Below the pieces are notes generated by a model. That model was not told the origin of the DNA, did no database searches, and saw only the letters and a list, made by a program, of their open reading frames with translations. A stretch of DNA of 64,000 nt from Petaurus breviceps papuanus (lineage: Eukaryota; Chordata; Mammalia; Diprotodontia; Petauridae): assembly GCA_028583685.1 (NCBI GenBank), contig JAMXIF010001118.1, positions 5,242,396 through 5,306,395 of the forward strand, given 5' to 3'. The position numbers were made by a program, and so were the translations under genes. Of this stretch, positions 34,870-47,019 are shown one piece after another. The stretch's first letter is position 1. Each line of letters begins with the position of its first letter.

Positions 34870-35490
34870 GTACTCATTGAGTATCTCAGGCAGCTGTCTG
34901 CCTGTGGGTCAAATTTGGCCACATTACTGTTTTTGTAATATATTAAGCTAATAAATAAAAAGTATGCTGTGTTTTGTTATGATTTTTTACATTTTTCAAA
35001 TACAATAAAACTTTATTCAAAAATGTAAAAAAAACATTTTTTAAGTTAGTGGGCTTTATAAAAACAGACAACTAATGGAATTTGGCTGACAGGTCTTAGA
35101 TGCTAACTTCTGAAAATTTTCTGTTAAGAATAATTGTTTCCTATCCCATGAATATTGATAAATACCACTTTTATTTTTTTTAAAGTATGGATATACTCTT
35201 GTACTAAAGGTACATGACATTTTTGTTTTCAGAACTGCAAGGAAATGGACAATTATTTAAAACAATAATGTGAATTAAAATCGTACTTGGAGTAACTTAT
35301 ATTGCTAAAATTGTTAAAGGCATATCAAAACCCTATTTGAAAATGACTTGAGAACTGATCAACTTTAGAGGATTTATGAGTTGATCAGAAGAAAACTGTA
35401 TCCAAACACACCTGAGGAACTTTCACAATTGTGTTTTTGTATACTTAGTCTGTTTGAGTTTTTTAAGTATTTTTCAAAGAATGAGCAGTG
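34870..35490. other. No feature recognised
   Basis: AT-rich unassigned DNA. Confidence 0.4.
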
Positions 35491-35494
35491 TCCT

Positions 35495-35640
35495 GGACAG
35501 AGAAAAGAAATTTGAGTTTGGAGTAAGAATACTTGTGTTCAAATTCCAACTATACCACTGGGCAATGTTTTGAACATCATTAACTTCTTTGGACCCCAAT
35601 TTTCTCATCTGTAAAGTGAGGGCTTTGGACTAAATAAGTA
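35495..35640 (+). repeat. MIR-like SINE
   Basis: Text of the type 'aatttgagtttggagtaaga' with 'ttctcatctgtaaagtgagg'. Confidence 0.65.
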
Positions 35641-35649
35641 TAGATTTAA

Positions 35650-35820
35650 TTGTGCAAAGGTCTTGAAAGGATTTCCAGCCCAACCTCTTCATTTTAAAGA
35701 TAAGGAAACTGAGGGGCATAGAGGTTCAGTGACTTCCTCAGGTTCATAAAGGTTGTGAATACTGAAGCATAGCAACTCTGACCCCAAATCTAGCATTCAT
35801 TTCACCACAACAAGCTTTCT
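35650..35820 (-). repeat. MIR-like repeat, minus strand
   Basis: Text 'ataaggaaactgaggggcat' and 'agtgacttcctcaggttcat', the MIR core read backwards. Confidence 0.6.
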
Positions 35821-35959
35821 CCCCTCCAAAATCCTTGCCATTTCTGATGCCAGTCATTAACCAACTACTAATTTTTATTCTCATTTTGTCATTATTTTAC
35901 AAGGACTGGTAAAGAAATAATCTCCTCCAGCTTTCAAATGATTACTAGAATTCTCTGGA

Positions 35960-36095
35960 TCAGTGTTTTTTTCCCTCTATAGGTGAATTCTTTGAATGCA
36001 GGTACTGTCTTTTGCCTGTTTTTGTATAATTAGAGCTTAGCAGAGTGCCCAGTTCTTCATAGGTCTTTAATGCTCATTGACTGACTGACTGGAGA
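35960..36095 (+). repeat. L2-like 3' end
   Basis: Text 'ttctttgaatgcaggtactg', 'tagagcttagcagagtgccc' and a repeated 'gactgactgact', the typical 3' end. Confidence 0.7.
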
Positions 36096-36099
36096 TCAA

Positions 36100-37740
36100 A
36101 GGATTTTTACATGTATATAACTTTTTATGGTAAGCTTTTTAAAAATTTTCAAAGCTCCTCTTCCTAGCACAATCATTCTTCCTTATTTCTTATCACAATG
36201 GCTCTAATAAGAGATCAAATTTTGTATTTTAAGCTAGAATAATGATACTTATAAATTCAGAGGGCAAGGGATTTCCCTCTAATGGGGCCTAGTAGACTTT
36301 GGTAAACAATTTTATTCTGGTTGTTGGAGCATGAAGCCAGGCATAAACAAAGCCTCTTTTATTATGCTCCTCAATCTATTCTACAAAATAAATATCAGGT
36401 TTTGCTCATTTCTGGGGTCTCCCCCTAAAAGATTATTAAGATCTTTTCGACAAAGGTAGTAGATTGTACAATAGATCAAATGTAGGACAGCTATTTATTT
36501 CCTATACTTCAAAAGAAATGCTAATGTATGAATAGTAATGCATGATGCTTATTATACTCTCTTAGGAGGATGAAAATCAAAACATGAAACATTTGAAGAC
36601 AAATATTTCTCCTTCATGTTGTTCCTACAACTCTTAAACAAGAAACTACTTTAAGATTCATATTTTCTGACAAACCGGGACATACAGAGGATTCAACCTC
36701 CTTGCAGAACTCATCTCTTTGAAAAATATTGCAAAAGCCAGAGGAAGCACCTCTTGCTGCTATTAGACATCTCAATGCCTACAGACCTTGCAAGTCTACA
36801 AAATAGTAGCCAAGAAATGAAATATCCATTTCAGCATGATTGTTCATTAATGCTCAAGAAACACAAAACAAAAGAAGCAATCAGGGTCATTTGATCCAGT
36901 GTAAGGTTCACCAAAGATGAGAAGACTTTCCTGCTACTAGAAGTGAGCAATCACCACAGCCATCTGAGATAGAGGAAGGAAGAGAGGACTCACTGCCCCC
37001 TTCATATAAGCTTCACGAGCAAGCTATCTGAGGTCCAAGGCAGATATTCCAAACAAAGTGAAAATGTAAATCATCTCACCTTTTCATAGACACAGAATGA
37101 CAGACTTTTGCTCGTCAGAGGCCAATCCTCTGGAATAATGCATCCCTAGCTCTCTTCTCCCTCCCATTAGAGAGGTGTATACAGGTACACATGGGGATCA
37201 ATAAGAATCAAGAAGTCAGAGCATATGTCTAACCAGAAGAGACCAAGCCACAGATTCAGAATTGTACATCCTCCATAGATTGAAGCATCCTTCGAGTCCA
37301 TCCCCAAGCATACTACCTGAGGTGGACTCCAACCCATTTCTTTGCTACCTCCACTGCCAGTCATTGAAATATGCCACTAACTACATATTATGATGTTTCA
37401 GTATATTGGTGACACTACGCATTGAATAGAGATCTGAGGAAGAAAAAGGACTGAAATAGGGAAGGCTAATGATTGTATAGTGATGAACAGTCTCGTTTCA
37501 TTGGATCAGCGACTATTCTGAGGAATACTGTTAAGGTAGGTTTTGGAAAGGTTAGTTAGAATAATATTGAGAGTATCTTGAATTCCAGGATCATAAATTT
37601 GGTTTTTATTTGGTAAACTATGGGAAGGTACTGAATATTTTTGAGCTATGATATGACAAGAAAACGTATGTGAATTAGTTTACTTTACTGTGAAGTACTG
37701 AAAGAGAGAGGAATTGGAGGCAAGGAAAATTTTTAGAGGC
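36100..37740. other. No feature recognised
   Basis: Unassigned single-copy-looking DNA. Short open frames are not supported by any known protein. Confidence 0.4.
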
Positions 37741-37749
37741 TAAAAGCAC

Positions 37750-37790
37750 CTCTCTGTCTCTGTCTTTCTGTCTCTGTCTCTCTGTCTCTG

Positions 37791-37821
<31 letters not shown>

Positions 37822-37884
37822 GTCTCTCTCTCTCTGTCTCTCTGTCTCTCTGTCTCTCTCTGTCTCTCTCTGTCTCTCTCTGTC

Positions 37885-37932
<48 letters not shown>

Positions 37933-37970
37933 TGTCTCTCTCTCTCTCTCTCTCACTCTCACTCTCTCTC
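37750..37970. repeat. (TCTCTG)n and (TC)n microsatellite
   Basis: About 220 bp of interleaved TCTCTG and TC units. The Arg/Glu-rich reverse frames are artefacts. Confidence 0.95.
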
Positions 37971-38164
37971 CAGCTTCTCAACAGCAACAATTTAAAACAG
38001 TTAAAACAATGACTTTGTAGGAAACACAAGCCTTGTTCCACCTTTATAGACATTCAACTGTCAACTAAGAGGAAAGAGGCACTTTTCACCCACAACTCTT
38101 CAAAACCATAAATGATTGCTCCATTCACAAGAGTTTGGAATTTGGATTTTGTTCTTTCAATTAT

Positions 38165-39962
38165 AGTGGAAATACATGTCATGTCATACCACAATCTATT
38201 CTCTCTTATATCCTCCCCCATTAACCCCCTCAGTTTCTAGTAGGACAAGATGGGTTTCTATACCCAATGCCTGTATATCTTATTTCCCAGTTGCATGTAA
38301 AAAACACATTTCTAAACATTTGCTTTTAAAACTTTGAGTTCCAGATTTTTTGCCTTCTTCCCTCCTCACCCACCCCCACTGGGAAGATAAGCAATTCAAT
38401 ATAGGTAGTGAATTTGTAGTTACACAAACCATTTCCATAGTAGTTATATTGTAAAAGGCTAACTATATTTCCCTCCATCCTATCCCTCCCCCCATTTATT
38501 CTCTTTCCCCCTTTGATCCTATCCCTTTTAAAAAATGTTTGCTTCTAACTACCCTCTCCCCCAATCTTCCCTCTTTTCTATCATACCCCCATTTATCCAC
38601 TACCCCCCCTATTTTCCTGTAGGGTAAGATTGAGTGTGTATGTTATTCCCTCCTTAAGCCATATTCAATTAGAATAAGGTTGTCTCATTCCTTTTCACCT
38701 TCCTGCTCTTCCCCTCTATTGTAACAGTTTTCATTTGTCTCTTTTCCATGAGATAATTTACTTTAATCTATCTCTCTCCTTCTCCTTCTCCCAATAAATT
38801 CCTCTCTCACCTCTTAATTTTATTTTCTAGATATCATCCTTTCACATACAATTCATCCTGTGCCAAAGGCTATGTATACATGAACATACATATGTTCACA
38901 CTCATATATATATTCATATACACCCTCCTACAATACATATATATGTATATATACACATGCATATATATATATACATATATATTCCCTTCAACTATTCTTA
39001 TACTGAGAAAAGTCTTATGAGTTACAATTATTTTTTCCATATAGAAATGTAAATATTTCAACTTTAATAATTTCCTTATGATTTCTTTTTCTTGTTTACT
39101 TTTTCATGCTTCTCTCACTTCTTGCATTTGGGAGTCAAATTTTCTGTTCAGCTCTGGTTTTTTTCATCAAAAATCTTGAAAATACTCTATTTCACTGAAT
39201 GACCTTATTTCCCCCTGAAGCATTATACTCAGTTTTGATGGTAGGTGATTCTTGGTTTTAATCCTAGCTCCTTTGACCTCTGGACTATCATATTCCTTAA
39301 TGTAGAAGCTGCTCAGTCTTGTGTTATCTTGATTGGGTTTCCACAATACTCAAATTGTTTCTTCCTGACTCCTTGCAGTATTTTCTCCTTGACCTGAGAA
39401 CTTTGGAATTTGGCTATAATATTCCTAGAAGTTTACTTTTTGGGATCTTTTTCAAGAGGTGACGTATGAATTCATTCAATTTATGTTTTACCCTGTGGTT
39501 CCAGAATATCAGGGGAATTTTGCTTAATAATTTCTTGCAAGATGGAGTCTAGGCTCTTTTTTTGATCATGGATTCAGGTAGCCCAATAATTTTAAAATTA
39601 TCTCTCCTGGATCTATTTTCCAGGTCAGTAGCTTATCCAGTAAGATATTTCACATTGCCTTCTATTCTTTCAATTATTTGGATCTGATTTGTAGTATCTT
39701 GATGTCTCATAAAGTAATTAGCTTCCAATTGCTCCAATCTAATTTTGAAGGTGTTATTCTCTTCAGTGAGTTTTTGAAATTCCTTTTGCATCTAGCATAT
39801 TTGCTTTTCAAAGCTTTCTTCTCCTCATTGGCTTTTTGGGACTATTTTTGCCATTTGAGTTAGTTTGTTTTTCAAGATGTTATTACCTTTCTTTGGTAAA
39901 TTTTTGGGTCTTTTAGCAGTCTTTGACTTGCTTTTCATGATTTTCTTACAAATTTCTCATTT
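38165..39962 (-). mobile_element. HAL1-like element, minus strand, 3' portion (tail and ORF1 C-terminal half), copy 2
   Basis: Reversed tail text ('cttatttcccagttgcatg', the mirror of copy 1) occupies about 38165-38900, with an ATAT tract at about 38870-38990. Reversed ORF1 follows at about 39000-39962, with RRM-like text 'acctggaaaatagatccag' on the minus strand near 39620 and coiled coil near 39700-39950. No ORF2. The copy is cut at 39962, and its 5' portion lies at 42385-43336, so a plus-strand element was inserted into it. Confidence 0.7.
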
Positions 39963-42062
39963 GCCAAGAAATTTGGAGGGGCGGAGTCAAGATGGCAGAG
40001 TAGAAGCAGGACCTCCCTGCTGCTCCAGCTTCCACCTTCTCCAATCCATGTAAAAAGGGGACTCTAAACAAACTTTGGAGCTGCATAACCCACAAAATGA
40101 CACAGAGAAGCTAACCTCACACTGAGGACATCCTGGCAGACAGACCGGAATAGGCCAGGGCAGTGCTCTGGAAGCCGAGCCCAGCCCCACGCCAAGGTTT
40201 TAGCCCCAGGGTGGGCCCGACAAGCCACCAGCAGGAGGGACTCCAGATCAGCAGCAACTGTGGCTATTTCAAGATTTATCAAAACATAGATTCAAAGGAC
40301 AAAGTGAGAGGTCACTACAGTCTGAACTTTGGGACCCAGTAAGTGGGAGTGTGTGGCTTCTGCCCCTGGGGCAAGAAGCTGATGAGACACCAACACAGCC
40401 AGCCAGCACCATATAGCAGCTTGAGCTTCTGGCCTGCAGAGTGTAGGGGGACCAAGCACCAGTCTGAGGGGTAATCTCTCTTGCTTTAACCTGCTTGGAT
40501 CTGGGTTGCAGTCTAAGGTGGAGGTCCTAGGGTGTGTGTCCATCTTTTCAGAGCACACGGAGACCTCAGAGAGGGAGCCCATCTAATACTTCCAGCAGCT
40601 TAGAAAAGGCCAGTGTTTGGGATAAAAGCTCCCCTGTCTGGTGGCAGAGTCCTCCCGTGGCAAAATGCCCAGGGGTCAAGTGACTGAGGGGTGACATGAC
40701 CAGGCAAAGGAAACAAAGCAGACAGAAGATACCAACATTATACTCCTATTTTGGGGACAAAAGGAAGAAAGCATGGAATAGAAGGAAGACAGTGAAGTCA
40801 GAACTCCTACACCAAAAGCTTCAAAGGAAAATATGTGATGGTTACAGGCAAGAGAGGACCTTAAGAAGCAGATAAGAGAAGTGGAGGAAAAAATGGGAAG
40901 AGAAATGAAAATTATGCAAGTAAATTACAAAATGAGAGTCAACAGCCTGACTGAGGAAAATCATACCTTAAAAAATATACTAACTCAAATGGCAAAAGAG
41001 GCTCAAAAAAGCAATGAGGAGAAGAATGCCTTAAAAAGCCAAATTTGCCAGATGGAAAAAGAATCTCAAAAGCTCAATGAGGAGAATCATTGCTTCAGAA
41101 TTAAATTGGAGCAAATGGAAGCTAGTGACTTTATGAGAAATCAAGATGCTGTTAAACAGATCTACCAAATGAAAGAATAAAATGCAAGGTGAAATATCTC
41201 ATGGGAAAAACCACTGACCTGGAAAATAGATACAGGAGAGATAATTTAAAAATTATTGGACTACCTGAAAGCCATGATCAAAGTAAGAACCTAGAAATCA
41301 TCCTCCAGGAAATTCTCAAAGAAAACTGCCCTTATGTTTTAGAACCAGAAGGCAAAATCAAAGTTCAAAGAATCAACTGATAATCTTCTGAAAAAAGGAT
41401 CATAAAAAGAAAACTCCTAGGAATATTATAGTCAGGTTCCAGAATTTGCAGATCAAAGAGCCAATATTACAAGCAACCAGGAAGAAACAATTTGAATATT
41501 GTGAAAATACAATCAGGATTACCCAGGATCTGGCAGCTTCTACACTGAGGGATAGAAGGGCTTGGAATATGACATGATAGGAGATGGGGAGAGACAGAAT
41601 GGGGTAAACTGTCTCATATAGAAGAGGCAAGGGAAAATGGTTACAATGGAGGGGAAGAATAGGAAGGTAAAAGGGAATGGGTCAAATTTATTGCCATTGA
41701 ATTTGGCTTGAGGAGGGAATAAAATACACACTAAATTGGGTGTCTCTCTCTACTGGAGAGTGGGGGGGAAGGGGATAAGAGGCGGAAAGATGGAAGGGAG
41801 GGCAGGCTGGGGGGGGGAGGGAATTTGAAAGTACCCCCTTTTGAAAAGTGATGGGAACAAAGTGGAGAATAGAACAAATGGGAGGTGGGATAGGAGGGAG
41901 GGAAATGTAGTTAGTCTTTTACAATATATCTACTATGTTATTGTTTTGTATTAGACACACATGTACAACCTATACTGAACTGCTTATCTTCCCAGTAAGG
42001 GTGGGTGACAAGGGAGGAAGGGAATGAATTTGAAATTCAAAGTTTTAAAAGAAAATACTCAA

Positions 42063-42129
<67 letters not shown>

Positions 42130-42384
42130 ATATTATCAATACTATTTTACATGTAATTGGGAAATAAGATATACAGCCACTGGGACTTAGAGATCCACTG
42201 GAAAATTCAAAAGGGGTATGGGAGAAAATATGGGAGGGAGCAGATTGGAGGAGGGTATATCCTGTGGGACTGCTATTTTGCAGCGGTGTGTAGGGGGAAA
42301 ATGGGGAGAAAATTTGTAACTCAAAATCTGGTGGAAATAAATGATGTAAATCAGAAGTTAATAAAGCATTTGAAAAAATAATAA
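39963..42384 (+). mobile_element. HAL1-like element, plus strand, copy 3, inserted in copy 2
   Basis: It opens 'ggaggggcggagtcaagatg' with an L1-type 5' UTR. ORF1 starts near 40697 ('MTRQRKQS'). The coiled coil (40881-41180) includes 'EEKMGREMKIMQVNYKMRVN' and 'TQMAKEAQKSNEEKNALKSQ'. The RRM region (41189-41380) includes 'DLENRYRRDNLKIIGLPESH'. The C-terminal domain begins ('CENTIRITQDLAASTLR', about 41500-41545) but is cut short, and the non-coding tail then ends near 42378. No ORF2. Flanking 'ttctcattt' at 39954-39962 and 42385-42393 is a candidate duplication. ORF1 has few breaks, so this is a fairly young copy. Confidence 0.75.
42063..42126. repeat. (TA)n(TG)n microsatellite
   Basis: About 24 bp of TA followed by about 40 bp of TG inside the HAL1-like tail. 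Confidence 0.9.
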
Positions 42385-43336
42385 TTCTCATTTATCTTTC
42401 CAATTTTTCCTCCACTTCCCTTAATTTTCAAAATCCTACTTGAGCTCCTCCATGCCTTGTAAGCAGTTCATATTTTTCTGTGAGGCTTTTGCTGCAGGAG
42501 TTCTGCATTTACTTTCTTCCTCCCACTTCCTGCCTTGATCCTTTTTGTCCCCAAAAAGTATTCTATGGTCTGTTTGTGCTTCCTCTACTTGCTCATATTG
42601 CCAGCCAATTAATTGACTTTTGAACTTTTTGCCATTTTAGAACTCTGCTTCCAAAATGGAGAGAGCTTTGTCCTAAATTGCTGGGATTTTTGCAGCTCCT
42701 AAATCTATTAGGAAGGATCCCTTTCAACAGCTCCCAAAAGCTGTGGCTCACTGTCCACACACCCCAGAACCACCACCCAGACCACGATCCAGATCCTAGC
42801 AGGTTAAAGCAAGTACATTTACCCTCTGAATGGTTGCTTGGTTCCCCTACAATCTGCAGGACAGAAGCTCCTAATGCTGTCACACAGTGAGGGCTACAAA
42901 GCCTTTGCACCTCTGCCTTTCTCACTCAAGGGACAGGGACCAGACCATGCTCTTCCATTTCCTCCTGTTGCAACAGAGGTCCACACTGACCTTTTCCTTT
43001 TTCTTTGGTGTTTATCTGTTGAGAAGTCTGAAATCTGGCACAGCTGCTGGTGATTCACTCTCCTGAAGTCTACTCTTGCCACTCCTGGTTGGGGCTGCCC
43101 TGAGGCCAGAACCACAGCAAATGAAGGACTGTGCTTGGCTCCCAGCTCAGTGAGACAGACCCTTCCTGTCAACCTGCCAAGCTTCCTTCAGTAGGAGATT
43201 TGTTTCTCTTGGTTACTTCTTGTAATCTGTAGCTCTAAAGTTTTTTAGAGTAATTTATTTTCCATGCACTGAAAGTTATTGGAGTGGGAGTTCAAGGCAA
43301 GTTTGTGCTTTTACTCTGCCATTTTGGTTCCACCTT
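42385..43336 (-). mobile_element. HAL1-like element, minus strand, 5' portion of copy 2
   Basis: Reversed coiled-coil start of ORF1 at the left ('ccaatttttcctccacttcc'), reversed ORF1 start near 42590 and reversed 5' UTR to the reversed opening 'ctgccattttggttccacc' at 43318-43336. With 38165-39962 it makes one element of about 2.7 kb. Confidence 0.75.
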
Positions 43337-43506
43337 TCCTTTTTTCTTGATCTCTTTGAGATACAGACCTAGTGTGGTATTGCTGGATCAAAGGGTATAA
43401 AACAGTTTTATAGCTTTTTTGCTCATAGTTCCAAAGTGTTCTCCAAAACAGTTGAACCCGTTCATAACTGCCAATAGTTACTGTACAAAGTATCATCTTC
43501 AGATGT
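43337..43506 (-). mobile_element. L1 ORF2 C-terminal fragment, minus strand
   Basis: The text 'gagatacagacctagtgtgg', 'tattgctggatcaaagggta' and 'ttccaaagtgttctccaaaa' is reversed ORF2 (the LLGLYPKEI region). Confidence 0.75.
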
Positions 43507-43522
43507 AAGAATGTAGAAAGTT

Positions 43523-43674
43523 GGGGTGGCCAGGTGGTGCAGTGAGTAAGATCACCAGCCCCCAGGGTTGGGATGACCTGGGATCAAATCTGGGCTCAGA
43601 CACTTAGCACCCACCCAGAAACACCGGGCTGTGTAACCTTGAGCAAGTTACTTAACCCCAATTGCTTAAACAAA
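43523..43674 (+). mobile_element. SINE monomer (unit A type) with 16-bp target duplication
   Basis: The text 'ggggtggccaggtggtgcag' to 'cacccacccagaaacaccgg' is unit A, with a short A-rich tail. The perfect duplication 'aagaatgtagaaagtt' occurs at 43507-43522 and 43675-43690. A recent insertion into old L1 DNA. Confidence 0.9.
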
Positions 43675-43690
43675 AAGAATGTAGAAAGTT

Positions 43691-45680
43691 TAACTTTATT
43701 GAATCCCTTATGATTTCTATTTCCTATTTTCCTTTTATACTTCTGTAGAGTCTCACATTTCAGAGAGACAGATGTTCTATTCATCTCTTGTCTTTTCATC
43801 AGGAATGTTTGAAAGTCCTCTATTTCATTGCATATTCATCCCTACCCCATACCCATCCTATGGAGTTTTCTTTGGTAGTTGATTCTTGGTTGTAATGATA
43901 GCCCCTTTACCATTGAGATATATTTCAAGCACTCTGATCCTTTAATGCAGAAGTTTCTATATCTTGTGTTATCCTATCTGTAGCTCCATGATATCTATAT
44001 TCTTTATTTCTTACATAGTTGCAGTATTTTAGCCTTGATGTGGGATCTCTGGATATTGGCTATAATATTCTGGGAATTTTCACTTGGGGTGGGGGGCAGG
44101 GGAGTTTTTCAGGATGTTGGTGTATTCTTTCAATTTTATTTTACCCTATGATTCTAAAAAATCAGATATAAAATAGCTATGTATTTTTAAAATTTTTTTA
44201 ATAATTAAGCCTATTTATTTGTTTGCTTATTTTTAGTTTTCAAATTCACTTTTATAAGATTTTGAGTTCTAAAATTTTCCCCTGCCCTCCAAAAATAGCA
44301 TATAAGCTGATAATAGGCTATATACATACAGTCAAATTAAACATTTTCACATTAGTCATGTTGTGAAAGAAGAATCAGAACAAAAGGGGAAAAATATGAG
44401 AAAGAAAAAAAAGAGTATTATGTTTCAATCTGCATTCAGACTCCATAGTTCTTTCTCTGGATATTTTCCATCATGAGTTTTTTTGGAATTGTGTTAGATC
44501 ATCCTATGTAATTTCTTGAATGTTGAGGTTTAAGCCCTTATTTTTTTTTAAATCATGACTTTCAGACACTTAAATGATTCTTAAATTATTTCTCCTTGAT
44601 TTATTTTCCAGTTCTACTCTTTTTCCAATGAGCCATTTCACTTTTTTTCCCATTCTATGATTTTCATTCTTGTGAATTTTTTCACTGTTCCTCGATGTCA
44701 CATGAAGTCATTGGCTTCCACTGGTCCAATTGTAATTTTTAAGGAATGATTTACTTCAGTGAGCTTTTTTATCTTATTTCTCATTTGACCAATTCTGCTT
44801 TTTAAGGAGCTGTTCTTTTCACTGGATTTTTGTGCATCTTTTACTATTTGGCCCATTCTATTTTTTTAGGGTATTATTTTCTTCAGCATGTTTTTGTGCC
44901 TCCATTACCATATTATTGACACGTTTTCATGATTTTCTTTTCTGATTTTCTGATTTATTTTCCCAATTTTCCCTCTACTTCTCTTTAATTTGCAAAGTTC
45001 TTTTGGAACTCTTCCAGGAATTCTTTTTGGGTCTCCGACAAATTCATATTTTTCTCCAAGGCTTTAGATACAGCAGTTTTGATTTTGTTGTCTTCTTCTG
45101 AATTTGTGTTTTGTCATCATAGTAAGTTCTGTGGTCATGTTCATTTTTTGTTGATTTCTATTTTTTCCCAGCCTATTTCTTCACTTTTAACTCTATGTAA
45201 ACTGGGGCTCTGCTGATGTGGAGGGGCCACTATCCTAAGCTTCAGAATTTTCTTACTGCTATTCTCAGAGCTAGTTCTGGGAGTCTGTACGTTTTCAGTT
45301 ATTCCAGTGTTGTATGACTGAAGGACAGATATGCTTATTATTTTTCTTGTGCTCTGGTTTTTATACAATTACAAATATTCTTTTGTACCTTGTAACTGTA
45401 AACAAGGTCCCCCACTGCCCTGTGGTCACAAACTCGATTGTGCTAGTGTTTCTTCTTGCCCTGGACATGGACCAATGACTGCATCCAAGATCCACATGTA
45501 GGCAATGCTGGCAAAAGGACCCCTGGAGTCAATTTGAATATGACCAGTTTTCCAACCTCCTTACCATCTGTGTGCTGAGAGGTCCAGAAAATCTCTGCTG
45601 CCACAGTTGATCAATTGTCCACTCCCTGCTTCTCCTTTCCCCTACATCCAATGATTATTTCATGATAACTGTGTTAAGAA
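43691..45680 (-). mobile_element. L1/HAL1 ORF1 and 5' UTR, minus strand, old
   Basis: Reversed ORF1 C-terminal domain at about 43691-44170 ('gttgattcttggttgtaatg'), interrupted at about 44185-44500 by a reversed L1 3' UTR fragment. Reversed coiled coil resumes at about 44505-45060, and a reversed 5' UTR runs to about 45660. Strongly diverged. Confidence 0.6.
44185..44500 (-). mobile_element. L1 3' UTR fragment, minus strand
   Basis: The text 'catgttgtgaaagaagaatc' and 'gcattcagactccatagttc' is the same segment as at 15115-15215. It appears inserted in ORF1 text. Confidence 0.75.
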
Positions 45681-45899
45681 AAGTACATGTTATCAGAATT
45701 AATGTTTATTTATAATGAATTGAAAGCAGAAAAGTGTATATTTAGCTATCTTTAGTTAAAGATTTGCATGCTCTACAGAACAGTACCCCAAAATTTCCAT
45801 AGGTTCAGTTTAGGAAAATTTGTGTTTTCCACTTTTGCAGATTTCTAGGAACATTATTGCCACAAAAATTGAGGATTGACTATATTTCTGTCCATCAAA

Positions 45900-47005
45900 T
45901 TTTCTATTGTTTATCCTTCTTTCTTACATTTCACTCTATTTTCCTTCAAAACTCTGTTTTGCTGCTGATCACAATTTTTCTTAATTCAGTCCCCATTATA
46001 TTACCCCCACATTTATTTTATCCCTTTCCCCTCTTTCTTCCCTGTTGTATATAATAGATTTTTATATCCAATAGAGAGATGAGTATGCACACACCCATAC
46101 ACATATGTATCCATATGCATGTATGTATGCATATATATACAATTATGTATACATCATACATACAGGTATTGTGTGTATGTGCATAAATATATATATATAT
46201 ATATATATGTGTGTGTAATAGATATACACAATACATGTGTGCATATAATCTTCATTCATTGAAACTATTTTAATGAAAGTGAGTTTCAAGCATTGCCATG
46301 CCATGCCCCCCTGCCCAATTTTCCCCTCCATTGTAAGTGTTCTTTACAGATCTCTTCTATGTGAGATAATTTCCCCCATTTTCCCTTTCCCTTCCCACTT
46401 CTCCCAAGGCAATTTATTTTTTTCACCCTTTAATTTTAATTGAGATGATGGCAGCAAAACTGACTTACTCCTATGACCTCTAACTACATAAACTAGTATT
46501 GCCTTAAGAGTGATAAAGTTATTTTTTTCATTTAAGTGCAGCATAACTCATATAGAAAAGTAAACAGTTTTAACTTCTTGTCACTTATGATTTTTCTTTC
46601 ATGTGTGCTATTTTATAATTCTATTTATTCTTATGTTTGAATGCCAAATTTTCTATTTCGCTCTGGTGTTTACATCAGGAATGCTTGAAAGTTACCTAAA
46701 GAAATATACATTTTAGCCTCTTAAGGAATATATTTGGTTTTGGTGGGTAGGTAATTCTTGCTTGTAATCTTAGGACTTTTGCCTTCCAGAATATCATAAT
46801 CCCAAGTTTGCACTCCTTTGAGGGAAAAAAAATAAGAATACCAAATGTAGCATGATCTTGACTGTGGCTTCATATCTTGGAATATTTGTTTTGCTTTGAA
46901 CTATTTGTTTCTGACTGCTTGCAATATTTTCTCCTTAACCTGTGATCTCTAGAATTTTACTATAATATCCTTGGGACCTTTCATTTTCTGATAGTTTCCA
47001 AAAGG
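45900..47005 (-). mobile_element. HAL1-like element, minus strand, 3' part, copy 4
   Basis: Reversed tail (about 45900-46440, including a TA/CA tract at 46080-46220) and reversed ORF1 C-terminal half (about 46540-47005, 'ctctggtgtttacatcagga'). It continues after the L1 insertion at 48633. Old and diverged. Confidence 0.6.
46080..46225. repeat. TA/CA simple-sequence tract
   Basis: Mixed 'acacacc', 'atgtatgc' and (TA)n words. The Tyr/Ile-rich frames are artefacts. Confidence 0.85.
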
Positions 47006-47019
47006 TCATCTGTAGATTC

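Noticed and set aside
37675-38053. Arg/Glu-rich frames
   Set aside because: Translation of a TCTCTG tract on the reverse strand.
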